Shown: positions 24,301-38,397 of the stretch, piece after piece | Layout: each line of letters starts with the position of its first letter | Numbering within the stretch: the first letter of the stretch is position 1 | NCBI GenBank assembly: GCA_022605955.1 | Contig: JAKCOZ010000244.1 | Location: forward strand, 62,001-126,000 | Reading direction: 5' to 3' | DNA length: 64,000 nucleotides | Source: Rallus limicola | Taxonomy: Eukaryota; Chordata; Aves; Gruiformes; Rallidae | The notes under the pieces: generated by a model | What the model saw: the letters and a program-made list of their open reading frames with translations, nothing else | Databases searched by the model: none | Told to the model about the DNA's origin: nothing | Made by a program: the position numbers and the translations under genes

Positions 24301-27300
24301 AGAAGCTAGGCCTGAAAGGCATAGCTTGTCTGAAACCTCCTAACAGGACACACGAGCAGACCCTGTCACTTTGGTTCTCAGACTTTTCCTTTGCCTGGAA
24401 AGAGGGAACATGCCTGGAACCTCCTACGGTGCTTTTCTCGGCCCTAGCAGACTGCAGTTCAAAACATGCTAAACGTCCAGCAATAACTCCCAAAGTAAAG
24501 AAGCGAGGCCTGAAAGGCATAGCTTGTCTGAAACCTCCTAACAGGACACACGAGCAGACCCTGTCACTTTGGCTCTCAGCCTTTTCCTTTGCCTGGAAAG
24601 AGGGAACATGCCTGGAACCTCCTACGGTGCTTTTCTCGGCCCTAGCAGACTGCAGTTCAAAACATGCTAAACGTCCAGCAATAACTCCCAAAGTAAAGAA
24701 GCTAGGCCTGAAAGGCATAGCTTGTCTGAAACCTCCTAACAGGACACACGAGCAGACCCTGTCACTTTGGCTCTCAGCCTTTTCCTTTGCCTGGAAAGAG
24801 GGAACATGCCTGGAACCTCCTACGGTGCTTTTCTCGGCCTTAGCAGACTGCAATTCAAAACATGCTAAACGTCCAGCAATAACTCCCAAAGTAAAGAAGC
24901 TAGGCCTGAAAGGCATAGCTTGTCTGAAACCTCCTAACATGACACACGAGCAGACCCTGTCACTTTGGTTCTCAGCCTTTTCCTTTGCCTGGAAAGAGGG
25001 AACATGCCTGGAACCTCCTACGGTGCTTTTCTCGGCCCTAGCAGACTGCAGTTCAAAACATGCTAAACGTCCAGCAATAACTCCCAAAGTAAAGAAGCTA
25101 GGCCTGAAAGGCATAGCTTGTCTGAAACCTCCTAACAGGACACACGAGCAGACCCTGTCACTTTGGCTCTCAGCCTTTTCCTTTGCCTGGAAAGAGGGAA
25201 CATGCCTGGAACCTCCTACGGTGCTTTTCTCGGCCCTAGCAGACTGCAGTTCAAAACATGCTAAACGTCCAGCAATAACTCCCAAAGTAAAGAAGCTAAT
25301 CCTGAAAGGCATAGCTTGTCTGAAACCTCCTAACAGGACACACGAGCAGCCCCTGTCACTTTGGTTCTCAGCCTTTTCCTTTGCCTGGAAAGAGGGAACA
25401 TGCCTGGAACCTCCTACGGTGCTTTTCTCGGCCCTAGGAGACTGCAGTTCAAAACATGCTAAACGTCCAGCAATAACTTCCAAAGTAAAGAAGCTAGGCC
25501 TGAAAGGCATAGCTTGTCTGAAACCTCCTAACAGGACACACGAGCAGCCCCTTTCACTTTGGCTCTCAGCCTTTTCCTTTGCCTGGAAAGAGGGAACATG
25601 CCTGGAACCTCCTACGGTGCTTTTCTCGGCCCTAGCAGACTGCAGTTCAAAACATGCTAAACGTCCAGCAATAACTCCCAAAGTAAAGAAGCTAGGCCTG
25701 AAAGGCATAGCTTGTCTGAAACCTCCTAACATGACACACGAGCAGCCCCTGTCACTTTGGTTCTCAGCCTTTTCCTTTGCCTGGAAAGAGGGAACATGCC
25801 TGGAACCTCCTACGGTGCTTTTCTCGGCCCTAGCAGACTGCAGTTCAAAACATGCTAAACGTCCAGCAATAACTCCCAAAGTAAAGAAGCTAGGCCTGAA
25901 AGGCATAGCTTGTCTGAAACCTCCTAACAGGACACACGAGCAGCCCCTGTCACTTTGGCTCTCAGCCTTTTCCTTTGCCTGGAAAGAGGGAACATGCCTG
26001 GAAACTCCTACGGTGCTTTTCTCGGCCCTAGCAGACTGCAGTTCAAAACATGCTAAACGTCCAGCAATAACTACCAAAGTAAAGAAGCTAGGCCTGAAAG
26101 GCATAGCTTGTCTGAAACCTCCTAACAGGACACACGAGCAGACCCTGTCACTTTGGCTCTCAGCCTTTTCCTTTGCCTGGAAAGAGGGAACATGCCTGGA
26201 ACCTCCTACGGTGCTTTTCTCGGCCCTAGCAGACTGCAGTTCAAAACATGCTAAACGTCCAGCAATAACTCCCAAAGTAAAGAAGCTAGGCCTGAAAGGC
26301 ATAGCTTGTCTGAAACCTCCTAACAGGACACACGAGCAGACCCTGTCACTTTGGCTCTCAGCCTTTTCCTTTGCCTGGAAAGAGGGAACATGCCTGGAAC
26401 CTCCTACGGTGCTTTTCTCGGCCCTAGCAGACTGCAGTTCAAAACATGCTAAACGTCCAGCAATAACTCCCAAAGTAAAGAAGCTAGGCCTGAAAGGCAT
26501 AGCTTGTCTGAAACCTCCTAACAGGACACACGAGCAGCCCCTGTCACTTTGGCTCTCAGCCTTTTCCTTTGCCTGGAAAGAGGGAACATGCCTGGAACCT
26601 CCTACGGTGCTTTTCTCGGCCCTAGCAGACTGCAGTTCAAAACATGCTAAACGTCCAGCAATAACTCCCAAAGTAAAGAAGCTAGGCCTGAAAGGCATAG
26701 CTTGTCTGAAACCTCCTAACAGGACACACGAGCAGCCCCTGTCACTTTGGCTCTCAGCCTTTTCCTTTGCCTGGAAAGAGGGAACATGCCTGGAACCTCC
26801 TACGGTGCTTTTCTCGGCCCTAGCAGACTGCAGTTCAAAACATGCTAAACGTCCAGCAATAACTCCCAAAGTAAAGAAGCTAGGCCTGAAAGGCATAGCT
26901 TGTCTGAAACCTCCTAACATGACACACGAGCAGCCCCTGTCACTTTGGTTCTCAGCCTTTTCCTTTGCCTGGAAAGAGGGAACATGCCTGGAACCTCCTA
27001 CGGTGCTTTTCTCGGCCCTAGCAGACTGCAGTTCAAAACATGCTAAACGTCCAGCAATAACTCCCAAAGTAAAGAAGCTAGGCCTGAAAGGCATAGCTTG
27101 TCTGAAACCTCCTAACAGGACACACGAGCAGACCCTGTCACTTTGGCTCTCAGCCTTTTCCTTTGCCTGGAAAGAGGGAACATGCCTGGAACCTCCTACG
27201 GTGCTTTTCTCGGCCCTAGCAGACTGCAGTTCAAAACATGCTAAACGTCCAGCAATAACTCCCAAAGTAAAGAAGCTAGGCCTGAAAGGCATAGCTTGTC

Positions 27301-28999
27301 TGAAACCTCCTAACAGGACACACGAGCAGACCCTGTCACTTTGGCTCTCAGCCTTTTCCTTTGCCTGGAAAGAGGGAACATGCCTGGAACCTCCTACGGT
27401 GCTTTTCTCGGCCCTAGCAGACTGCAGTTCAAAACATGCTAAACGTCCAGCAATAACTCCCAAAGTAAAGAAGCTAGGCCTGAAAGGCATAGCTTGTCTG
27501 AAACCTCCTAACAGGACACACGAGCAGACCCTGTCACTTTGGCTCTCAGCCTTTTCCTTTGCCTGGAAAGAGGGAACATGCCTGGAACCTCCTACGGTGC
27601 TTTTCTCGGCCCTAGCAGACTGCAATTCAAAACATGCTAAACGTCCAGCAATAACTACCAAAGTAAAGAAGCTAGGCCTGAAAGGCATAGCTTGTCTGAA
27701 ACCTCCTAACATGACACACAAGCAGACCCTGTCACTTTGGCTCTCAGCCTTTTCCTTTGCCTGGAAAGAGGGAACATGCCTGGAACCTCCTACGGTGCTT
27801 TTCTCGGCCCTAGCAGACTGCAGTTCAAAACATGCTAAACGTCCAGCAATAACTCCCAAAGTAAAGAAGCTAGGCCTGAAAGGCATAGCTTGTCTGAAAC
27901 CTCCTAACAGGACACCCGAGCAGACCCTGTCACTTTGGCTCTCAGCCTTTTCCTTTGCCTGGAAAGAGGGAACATGCCTGGAACCTCCTACGGTGCTTTT
28001 CTCGGCCCTAGCAGACTGCAGTTCAAAACATGCTAAACGTCCAGCAATAACTCCCAAAGTAAAGAAGCTAGGCCTGAAAGGCATAGCTTGTCTGAAACCT
28101 CCTAACATGACACACGAGCAGACCCTGTCACTTTGTTTCTAAGCCTTTTCCTTTGCCTGGAAAGAGGGAACATGCCTGGAACCTCCTACGGTGCTTTTCT
28201 CGGCCCTAGCAGACTGCAGTTCAAAACATGCTAAACGTCCAGCAATAACTCCCAAAGTAAAGAAGCTAGGCCTGAAAGGCATAGCTTGTCTGAAACCTCC
28301 TAACAGGACACACGAGCAGACCCTGTCACTTTGGCTCTCAGCCTTTTCCTTTGCCTGGAAAGAGGGAACATGCCTGGAACCTACTACGGTGCTTTTCTCG
28401 GCCCTAGCAGACTGCAGTTCAAAACATGCTAAACGTCCAGCAATAACTCCCAAAGTAAAGAAGCTAGGCCTGAAAGGCATAGCTTGTCTGAAACCTCCTA
28501 ACAGGACACACGAGCAGACCCTGTCACTTTGGCTCTCAGCCTTTTCCTTTGCCTGGAAAGAGGGAACATGCCTGGAACCTCCTACGGTGCTTTTCTCGGC
28601 CCTAGCAGACTGCAGTTCAAAACATGCTAAACGTCCAGCAATAACTCCCAAAGTAAAGAAGCTAGGACTGAAAGGCATAGCTTGTCTGAAACCTCCTAAC
28701 AGGACACACAAGCAGACCCTGTCACTTTGGCTCTCAGCCTTTTCCTTTGCCTGGAAAGAGGGAACATGCCTGGAACCTCCTACGGTGCTTTTCTCGGCCC
28801 TAGCAGACTGCAGTTCAAAACATGCTAAACGTCCAGCAATAACTCCCAAAGTAAAGAAGCTAGGCCTGAAAAGCATAGCTTGTCTGAAACCTCCTAACAT
28901 GACACACGAGCAGCCCCTGTCAGTTTGGTTCTCAGCCTTTTCCTTTGCCTGGAAAGAGGGAACATGCCTGGAACCTCCTACGGTGCTTTTCTCGGCCCT

Positions 29000-31771
29000 A
29001 GCAGACTGCAGTTCAAAACATGCTAAACGTCCAGCAATAACTCCCAAAGTAAAGAAGCTAGGCCTGAAAGGCATAGCTTGTCTGAAACCTCCTAACAGGA
29101 CACACGAGCAGACCCTGTCACTTTGGCTCTCAGCCTTTTCCTTTGCCTGGAAAGAGGGAACATGCCTGGAACCTCCTACGGTGCTTTTCTCGGCCCTAGC
29201 AGACTGCAGTTCAAAACATGCTAAACGTCCAGCAATAACTCCCAAAGTAAAGAAGCTAGGCCTGAAAGGCATAGCTTGTCTGAAACCTCCTAACAGGACA
29301 CACGAGCAGACCCTGTCACTTTGGCTCTCAGCCTTTTCCTTTGCCTGGAAAGAGGGAACATGCCTGGAACCTCCTACGGTGCTTTTCTCAGCCCTAGCAG
29401 ACTGCAGTTCAAAACATGCTAAACGTCCAGCAATAACTCCCAAAGTAAAGAAGCTAGGACTGAAAGGCATAGCTTGTCTGAAACCTCCTAACAGGACACA
29501 CAAGCAGACCCTGTCACTTTGGCTCTCAGCCTTTTCCTTTGCCTGGAAAGAGGGAACATGCCTGGAACCTCCTACGGTGCTTTTCTCGGCCCTAGCAGAC
29601 TGCAGTTCAAAACATGCTAAACGTCCAGCAATAACTCCCAAAGTAAAGAAGCTAGGCCTGAAAAGCATAGCTTGTCTGAAACCTCCTAACATGACACACG
29701 AGCAGACCCTGTCACTTTGGCTCTCAGCCTTTTCCTTTGCCTGGAAAGAGGGAACATGCCTGGAACCTCCTACGGTGCTTTTCTCGGCCCTAGCAGACTG
29801 CAGTTCAAAACATGCTAAACGTCCAGCAATAACTCCCAAAGTAAAGAAGCTAGGCCTGAAAGGCATAGCTTGTCTGAAACCTCCTAACAGGACAGACGAG
29901 CAGACCCTGTCACTTTGGCTCTCAGCCTTTTCCTTTGCCTGGAAAGAGGGAACATGCCTGGAACCTCCTACGGTGCTTTTCTCGGCCCTAGCAGACTGCA
30001 GTTCAAAACATGCTAAACGTCCAGCAATAACTCCCAAAGTAAAGAAGCTAGGCCTGAAAGGCATAGCTTGTCTGAAACCTCCTAACAGGACACACGAGCA
30101 GCCCCTGTCACTTTGGCTCTCAGCCTTTTCCTTTGCCTGGAAAGAGGGAACATGCCTGGAACCTCCTACGGTGCTTTTCTCGGCCCTAGCAGACTGCAGT
30201 TCAAAACATGCTAAACGTCCAGCAATAACTCCCAAAGTAAAGAAGCTAGGCCTGAAAGGCATAGCTTGTCTGAAACCTCCTAACATGACACACGAGCAGA
30301 CCCTGTCACTTTGGTTCTCAGCCTTTTCCTTTGCCTGGAAAGAGGGAACATGCCTGGAACCTCCTACGGTGCTTTTCTCGGCCCTAGCAGACTGCAGTTC
30401 AAAACATGCTAAACGTCCAGCAATAACTCCCAAAGTAAAGAAGCTAGGCCTGAAAGGCATAGCTTGTCTGAAACCTCCTAACAGGACACACGAGCAGCCC
30501 CTGTCACTTTGGCTCTCAGCCTTTTCCTTTGCCTGGAAAGAGGGAACATGCCTGGAACCTCCTACGGTGCTTTTCTCGGCCCTAGCAGACTGCAGTTCAA
30601 AACATGCTAAACGTCCAGCAATAACTCCCAAAGTAAAGAAGCTAGGCCTGAAAGGCATAGCTTGTCTGAAACCTCCTAACAGGACACACGAGCAGCCCCT
30701 GTCACTTTGGTTCTCAGCCTTTTCCTTTGCCTGGAAAGAGGGAACATGCCTGGAACCTCCTACGGTGCTTTTCTCGGCCCTAGCAGACTGCAGTTCAAAA
30801 CATGCTAAACGTCCAGCAATAACTCCCAAAGTAAAGAAGCTAGGCCTGAAAGGCATAGCTTGTCTGAAACCTCCTAACAGGACACACGAGCAGCCCCTGT
30901 CACTTTGGCTCTCAGCCTTTTCCTTTGCCTGGAAAGAGGGAACATGCCTGGAACCTCCTACGGTGCTTTTCTCGGCCCTAGCAGACTGCAATTCAAAACA
31001 TGCTAAACGTCCAGCAATAACTCCCAAAGTAAAGAAGCTAGGCCTGAAAGGCATAGCTTGTCTGAAACCTCCTAACAGGACACACGAGCAAACCCTTTAA
31101 CTTTGGCTCTCAGCCTTTTCCTTTGCCTGGAAAGGGGGAACATGCCTGGAACCTCCTGCGGTGCTTTTCTCGGCCCTAGCAGACTGCAGCTCAAAACATG
31201 CTAAACGTCCAGCAATAACTCCCAAAGTAAAGAAGCTAGGCCTGAAAGGCATAGCTTGTCTGAAACCTCCTAACAGGACACACGAGCAGACCCTGTCACT
31301 TTGGCTCTCAGCCTTTTCCTTTGCCTGGAAAGAGGGAACATGCCTGGAACCTCCTACGGTGCTTTTCTCGGCCCTAGCAGACTGCAGTTCAAAACATGCT
31401 AAACGTCCAGCAATAACTCCCAAAGTAAAGAAGCTAGGCCTGAAAGGCATAGCTTGTCTGAAACCTCCTAACATGACACACGAGCAGACCCTGTCACTTT
31501 GGCTCTCAGCCTTTTCCTTTGCCTGGAAAGAGGGAACATGCCTGGAACCTCCTACGGTGCTTTTCTCGGCCCTAGCAGACTGCAGTTCAAAACATGCTAA
31601 ACGTCCAGCAATAACTCCCAAAGTAAAGAAGCTAGGCCTGAAAGGCATAGCTTGTCTGAAACCTCCTAACAGGACACACAAGCAGACCCTGTCACTTTGG
31701 CTCTCAGCCTTTTCCTTTGCCTGGAAAGAGGGAACATGCCTGGAACCTCCTACGGTGCTTTTCTCGGCCCT
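29000..31771 (+). repeat. 14-monomer tandem duplication, copy 1 (2,772 bp, approximate ends)
   Basis: 2,772 = 14 x 198 with no module. Private variants recur at +2,772: CTGAAAAGCATAG at 29658 and 32430, CCCTTTAACTTTGG at about 31091 and 33863, and GGAAAGGGGGAAC with CCTGCGG at about 31131 and 33903. Shift identity starts near 29.0 kb and ends near 31.85 kb. Ends are given to the nearest monomer. Confidence 0.88.
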
Positions 31772-34620
31772 AGCAGACTGCAGTTCAAAACATGCTAAAC
31801 GTCCAGCAATAACTCCCAAAGTAAAGAAGCTAGGCCTGAAAGGCATAGCTTGTCTGAAACCTCCTAACAGGACACACGAGCAGACCCTGTCACTTTGGCT
31901 CTCAGCCTTTTCCTTTGCCTGGAAAGAGGGAACATGCCTGGAACCTCCTACGGTGCTTTTCTCGGCCCTAGCAGACTGCAGTTCAAAACATGCTAAACGT
32001 CCAGCAATAACTCCCAAAGTAAAGAAGCTAGGCCTGAAAGGCATAGCTTGTCTGAAACCTCCTAACAGGACACACGAGCAGACCCTGTCACTTTGGCTCT
32101 CAGCCTTTTCCTTTGCCTGGAAAGAGGGAACATGCCTGGAACCTCCTACGGTGCTTTTCTCAGCCCTAGCAGACTGCAGTTCAAAACATGCTAAACGTCC
32201 AGCAATAACTCCCAAAGTAAAGAAGCTAGGACTGAAAGGCATAGCTTGTCTGAAACCTCCTAACAGGACACACAAGCAGACCCTGTCACTTTGGCTCTCA
32301 GCCTTTTCCTTTGCCTGGAAAGAGGGAACATGCCTGGAACCTCCTACGGTGCTTTTCTCGGCCCTAGCAGACTGCAGTTCAAAACATGCTAAACGTCCAG
32401 CAATAACTCCCAAAGTAAAGAAGCTAGGCCTGAAAAGCATAGCTTGTCTGAAACCTCCTAACATGACACACGAGCAGACCCTGTCACTTTGGCTCTCAGC
32501 CTTTTCCTTTGCCTGGAAAGAGGGAACATGCCTGGAACCTCCTACGGTGCTTTTCTCGGCCCTAGCAGACTGCAGTTCAAAACATGCTAAACGTCCAGCA
32601 ATAACTCCCAAAGTAAAGAAGCTAGGCCTGAAAGGCATAGCTTGTCTGAAACCTCCTAACAGGACAGACGAGCAGACCCTGTCACTTTGGCTCTCAGCCT
32701 TTTCCTTTGCCTGGAAAGAGGGAACATGCCTGGAACCTCCTACGGTGCTTTTCTCGGCCCTAGCAGACTGCAGTTCAAAACATGCTAAACGTCCAGCAAT
32801 AACTCCCAAAGTAAAGAAGCTAGGCCTGAAAGGCATAGCTTGTCTGAAACCTCCTAACAGGACACACGAGCAGCCCCTGTCACTTTGGCTCTCAGCCTTT
32901 TCCTTTGCCTGGAAAGAGGGAACATGCCTGGAACCTCCTACGGTGCTTTTCTCGGCCCTAGCAGACTGCAGTTCAAAACATGCTAAACGTCCAGCAATAA
33001 CTCCCAAAGTAAAGAAGCTAGGCCTGAAAGGCATAGCTTGTCTGAAACCTCCTAACATGACACACGAGCAGACCCTGTCACTTTGGTTCTCAGCCTTTTC
33101 CTTTGCCTGGAAAGAGGGAACATGCCTGGAACCTCCTACGGTGCTTTTCTCGGCCCTAGCAGACTGCAGTTCAAAACATGCTAAACGTCCAGCAATAACT
33201 CCCAAAGTAAAGAAGCTAGGCCTGAAAGGCATAGCTTGTCTGAAACCTCCTAACAGGACACACGAGCAGCCCCTGTCACTTTGGCTCTCAGCCTTTTCCT
33301 TTGCCTGGAAAGAGGGAACATGCCTGGAACCTCCTACGGTGCTTTTCTCGGCCCTAGCAGACTGCAGTTCAAAACATGCTAAACGTCCAGCAATAACTCC
33401 CAAAGTAAAGAAGCTAGGCCTGAAAGGCATAGCTTGTCTGAAACCTCCTAACAGGACACACGAGCAGCCCCTGTCACTTTGGTTCTCAGCCTTTTCCTTT
33501 GCCTGGAAAGAGGGAACATGCCTGGAACCTCCTACGGTGCTTTTCTCGGCCCTAGCAGACTGCAGTTCAAAACATGCTAAACGTCCAGCAATAACTCCCA
33601 AAGTAAAGAAGCTAGGCCTGAAAGGCATAGCTTGTCTGAAACCTCCTAACAGGACACACGAGCAGCCCCTGTCACTTTGGCTCTCAGCCTTTTCCTTTGC
33701 CTGGAAAGAGGGAACATGCCTGGAACCTCCTACGGTGCTTTTCTCGGCCCTAGCAGACTGCAATTCAAAACATGCTAAACGTCCAGCAATAACTCCCAAA
33801 GTAAAGAAGCTAGGCCTGAAAGGCATAGCTTGTCTGAAACCTCCTAACAGGACACACGAGCAAACCCTTTAACTTTGGCTCTCAGCCTTTTCCTTTGCCT
33901 GGAAAGGGGGAACATGCCTGGAACCTCCTGCGGTGCTTTTCTCGGCCCTAGCAGACTGCAGCTCAAAACATGCTAAACGTCCAGCAATAACTCCCAAAGT
34001 AAAGAAGCTAGGCCTGAAAGGCATAGCTTGTCTGAAACCTCCTAACAGGACACACGAGCAGACCCTGTCACTTTGGCTCTCAGCCTTTTCCTTTGCCTGG
34101 AAAGAGGGAACATGCCTGGAACCTCCTACGGTGCTTTTCTCGGCCCTAGCAGACTGCAGTTCAAAACATGCTAAACGTCCAGCAATAACTCCCAAAGTAA
34201 AGAAGCTAGGCCTGAAAGGCATAGCTTGTCTGAAACCTCCTAACATGACACACGAGCAGACCCTGTCACTTTGGCTCTCAGCCTTTTCCTTTGCCTGGAA
34301 AGAGGGAACATGCCTGGAACCTCCTACGGTGCTTTTCTCGGCCCTAGCAGACTGCAGTTCAAAACATGCTAAACGTCCAGCAATAACTCCCAAAGTAAAG
34401 AAGCTAGGCCTGAAAGGCATAGCTTGTCTGAAACCTCCTAACAGGACACACAAGCAGACCCTGTCACTTTGGCTCTCAGCCTTTTCCTTTGCCTGGAAAG
34501 AGGGAACATGCCTGGAACCTCCTACGGTGCTTTTCTCGGCCCTAGCAGACTGCAGTTCAAAACATGCTAAACGTCCAGCAATAACTCCCAAAGTAAAGAA
34601 GCTAGGCCTGAAAGGCATAG
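31772..34620 (+). repeat. 14-monomer tandem duplication, copy 2 (approximate ends)
   Basis: Second copy of the 2,772-bp block. Identity is lost near 34.63 kb, where ACATGACAC...CAGCCCC replaces the expected ACAGGACAC...CAGACCC. This copy number could differ between haplotypes. Confidence 0.85.
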
Positions 34621-36008
34621 CTTGTCTGAAACCTCCTAACATGACACACGAGCAGCCCCTGTCACTTTGGTTCTCAGCCTTTTCCTTTGCCTGGAAAGAG
34701 GGAACATGCCTGGAACCTCCTACGGTGCTTTTCTCGGCCCTAGCAGACTGCAGTTCAAAACATGCTAAACGTCCAGCAATAACTCCCAAAGTAAAGAAGC
34801 TAGGCCTGAAAGGCATAGCTTGTCTGAAACCTCCTAACAGGACACATGAGCAGCCCCTGTCACTTTGGCTCTCAGCCTTTTCCTTTGCCTGGAAAGAGGG
34901 AACATGCCTGGAACCTCCTACGGTGCTTTTCTCGGCCCTAGCAGACTGCAGTTCAAAACATGCTAAACGTCCAGCAATAACTCCCAAAGTAAAGAAGCTA
35001 GGCCTGAAAGGCATAGCTTGTCTGAAACCTCCTAAGAGGACACACGAGCAGACCCTGTCACTTTGGCTCTCAGCCTTTTCCTTTGCCTGGAAAGAGGGAA
35101 CATGCCTGGAACCTCCTACGGTGCTTTTCTCGGCCCTAGCAGACTGCAGTTCAAAACATGCTAAACGTCCAGCAATAACTCCCAAAGTAAAGAAGCTAGG
35201 CCTGAAAGGCATAGCTTGTCTGAAACCTCCTAACAGGACACACGAGCAGACCCTGTCACTTTGGTTCTCAGCCTTTTCCTTTGCCTGGAAAGAGGGAACA
35301 TGCCTGGAACCTCCTACGGTGCTTTTCTCGGCCCTAGCAGACTGCAGTTCAAAACATGCTAAACGTCCAGCAATAACTCACAAAGTAAAGAAGCTAGGCC
35401 TGAAAGGCATAGCTTGTCTGAAACCTCCTAACAGGACACACGAGCAGACCCTGTCACTTTGGCTCTCAGCCTTTTCCTTTGCCTGGAAAGAGGGAACATG
35501 CCTGGAACCTCCTACGGTGCTTTTCTCGGCCCTAGCAGACTGCAGTTCAAAACATGCTAAACGTCCAGCAATAACTCCCAAAGTAAAGAAGCTAGGCCTG
35601 AAAGGCATAGCTTGTCTGAAACCTCCTAACAGGACACACGAGCAGACCCTGTCACTTTGGCTCTCAGCCTTTTCCTTTGCCTGGAAAGAGGGAACATGCC
35701 TGGAACCTCCTACGGTGCTTTTCTCGGCCCTAGAAGACTGCAGTTCAAAACATGCTAAACGTCCAGCAATAACTCCCAAAGTAAAGAAGCTAGGCCTGAA
35801 AGGCATAGCTTGTCTGAAACCTCCTAACAGGACACACGAGCAGACCCTGTCACTTTGGCTCTCAGCCTTTTCCTTTGCCTGGAAAGGGGGAACATGCCTG
35901 GAACCTCCTACGGTGCTTTTCTCGGCCCTAGCAGACTGCAGTTCAAAACATGCTAAACGTCCAGCAATAACTCCCAAAGTAAAGAAGATAGGCATGAAAG
36001 GCATAGCT

Positions 36009-36079
36009 TGTCCTGTTAGGAGGTTTCAGACAAGCTAGGCCTGAAAGGCATAGCTTGTCTGAAACCTCCTAACAGGACA
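36009..36079 (+). repeat. Fold-back module 8
   Basis: Perfect 28-bp arms; GGCAT spacer. The upstream core reads AAGATAGGCATG, so its own short hairpin is weakened. Confidence 0.95.
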
Positions 36080-36451
36080 CACGAGCAGACCCTGTCACTT
36101 TGGCTCTCAGCCTTTTCCTTTGCCTGGAAAGAGGGAACATGCCTGGAACCTCCTACGGTGCTTTTCTCGGCCCTAGCAGACTGCAGTTCAAAACATGCTA
36201 AACGTCCAGCAATAACTCCCAAAGTAAAGAAGCTAGGCCTGAAAGGCATAGCTTGTCTGAAACCTCCTAACATGACACACGAGCAGACCCTGTCACTTTG
36301 GTTCTCAGCCTTTTCCTTTGCCTGGAAAGAGGGAACATGCCTGGAACCTCCTACGGTGCTTTTCTCGGCCCTAGCAGACTGCAGTTCAAAACATGCTAAA
36401 CGTCCAGCAATAACTCCCAAAGTAAAGAAGATAGACATGAAAGGCATAGCT

Positions 36452-36522
36452 TGTCCTGTTAGGAGGTTTCAGACAAGCTATGCCTTTCAGGCCTAGCTTG
36501 TCTGAAACCTCCTAACAGGACA
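36452..36522 (+). repeat. Fold-back module 9, spacer inverted
   Basis: Arms are perfect, but the 15-nt spacer at 36480-36494 reads ATGCCTTTCAGGCCT. That is the reverse complement of the usual AGGCCTGAAAGGCAT. It is only two monomers from module 8, which has the usual orientation. Confidence 0.95.
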
Positions 36523-36580
36523 CACGAGCAGACCCTGTCACTTTGGCTCTCAGCCTTTTCCTTTGCCTGGAAAGAGGGAA

Positions 36581-36778
36581 CATGCCTGGAACCTCCTACG
36601 GTGCTTTTCTCGGCCCTAGCAGACTGCAGTTCAAAACATGCTAAACGTCCAGCAATAACTCCCAAAGTAAAGAAGCTAGGCCTGAAAGCATAGCTTGTCT
36701 GAAACCTCCTAACAGGACACACGAGCAGACCCTGTCACTTTGGCTCTCAGCCTTTTCCTTTGCCTGGAAAGAGGGAAC
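36581..36778 (+). repeat. Monomer with 1-bp deletion in the core hairpin
   Basis: CCTGAAAGCATAG near 36688 lacks one G of CCTGAAAGGCATAG. It accounts for modules 9 and 10 being 640 rather than 641 bp apart, and it breaks the inner stem of the core hairpin. Confidence 0.9.
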
Positions 36779-37091
36779 ATGCCTGGAACCTCCTACGGTG
36801 CTTTTCTCGGCCCTAGCAGACTGCAGTTCAAAACATGCTAAACGTCCAGCAATAACTCCCAAAGTAAAGAAGCTAGGCCTGAAAGGCATAGCTTGTCTGA
36901 AACCTCCTAACAGGACACACGAGTAGACCCTGTCACTTTGGCTCTCAGCCTTTTCCTTTGCCTGGAAAGAGGGAACATGCCTGGAACCTCCTACGGTGCT
37001 TTTCTCGGCCCTAGCAGACTGCAGTTCAAAACATGCTAAACGTCCAGCAATAACTCCCAAAGTAAAGAAGCTAGGCATGAAAGGCAAAGCT

Positions 37092-37162
37092 TGTCCTGTT
37101 AGGAGGTTTCAGACAAGCTAGGCCTGAAAGGCATAGCTTGTCTGAAACCTCCTAACAGGACA
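37092..37162 (+). repeat. Fold-back module 10
   Basis: Perfect 28-bp arms; GGCAT spacer. The upstream core reads GGCAAAGCTTG, creating a HindIII site at the 5' edge. Confidence 0.95.
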
Positions 37163-38199
37163 CACGAGCAGCCCCTGTCACTTTGGCTCTCAGCCTTTTC
37201 CTTTGCCTGGAAAGAGGGAACATGCCTGGAACCTCCTACGGTGCTTTTCTCGGCCCTAGCAGACTGCAGTTCAAAACATGCTAAACGTCCAGCAATAACT
37301 CCCAAAGTAAAGAAGCTAGGCCTGAAAGGCATAGCTTGTCTGAAACCTCCTAACAGGACACACGAGCAGACCCTGTCACTTTGGCTCTCAGCCTTTTCCT
37401 TTGCCTGGAAAGAGGGAACATGCCTGGAACCTCCTACGGTGCTTTTCTCGGCCCTAGCAGACTGCAGTTCAAAACATGCTAAACGTCCAGCAATAACTCC
37501 CAAAGTATAGAAGCTAGGCCTGAAAGGCATAGCTTGTCTGAAACCTCCTAACAGGACACACGAGCAGACCCTGTCACTTTGGCTCTCAGCCTTTTCCTTT
37601 GCCTGGAAAGAGGGAACATGCCTGGAACCTCCTACGGTGCTTTTCTCGGCCCTAGCAGACTGCAGTTCAAAACATGCTAAACGTCCAGCAATAACTCCCA
37701 AAGTAAAGAAGCTAGGCCTGAAAGGCATAGCTTGTCTGAAACCTCCTAACAGGACACACGAGCAGCCCCTGTAACTTTGGCTCTCAGCCTTTTCCTTTGC
37801 CTGGAAAGAGGGAACATGCCTGGAACCTCCTACGGTGCTTTTCTCGGCCCTAGCAGACTGCAGTTCAAAACATGCTAAACGTCCAGCAATAACTCCCAAA
37901 GTAAAGAAGCTAGGCATGAAAGGCATAGCTTGTCTGAAACCTGCTAACAGGACACACGAGCAGACCCTGTCACTTTGGCTCTCAGCCTTTTCCTTTGCCT
38001 GGAAAGAGGGAACATGCCTGTAACCTCCTACGGTGCTTTTCTCGGCCCTAGCAGACTGCAGTTCAAAACATGCTAAACGTCCAGCAATAACTCCCAAAGT
38101 AAAGAAGCTAGGCCTGAAAGGCATAGCTTGTCTGAAACCTCCTAACAGGACACACGAGCAGCCCCTGTCACTTTGGCTCTCAGCCTTTTCCTTTGCCTG

Positions 38200-38397
38200 G
38201 AAAGAGGGAACATGCCTGGAACCTCCTACGGTGCTTTTCTCGGCCCTAGCAGACTGCAGTTCAAAACATGCTAAACGTCCAGCAATAACCACCCAAAGTA
38301 AAGAAGCTAGGCCTGAAAGGCATAGCTTGTCTGAAACCTCCTAACAGGACACACGAGCAGACCCTGTCACTTTGGCTCTCAGCCTTTTCCTTTGCCT
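38200..38397 (+). repeat. Monomer with net 1-bp insertion
   Basis: CAATAACCACCCAAAG near 38290 replaces CAATAACTCCCAAAG, a T-to-CA change. It is the only net insertion outside the 47-bp modules in the array. Confidence 0.9.

Larger units (their letters stand above)
21381..36008 (+). repeat. Module-free satellite stretch
   Basis: Modules 7 and 8 are 14,699 bp apart, exactly 74 x 198 + 47, so no net length change occurs across 74 monomers. The stretch holds a fourth HOR relative (CAGACTTTTCC near 24379, TAA marker at about 28132-28143), with six more monomers between those markers than in the other copies. It also holds two adjacent monomers with CCCTTTAACTTTGG (about 23370 and 23568), and the 2,772-bp duplication listed separately. 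Confidence 0.9.
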
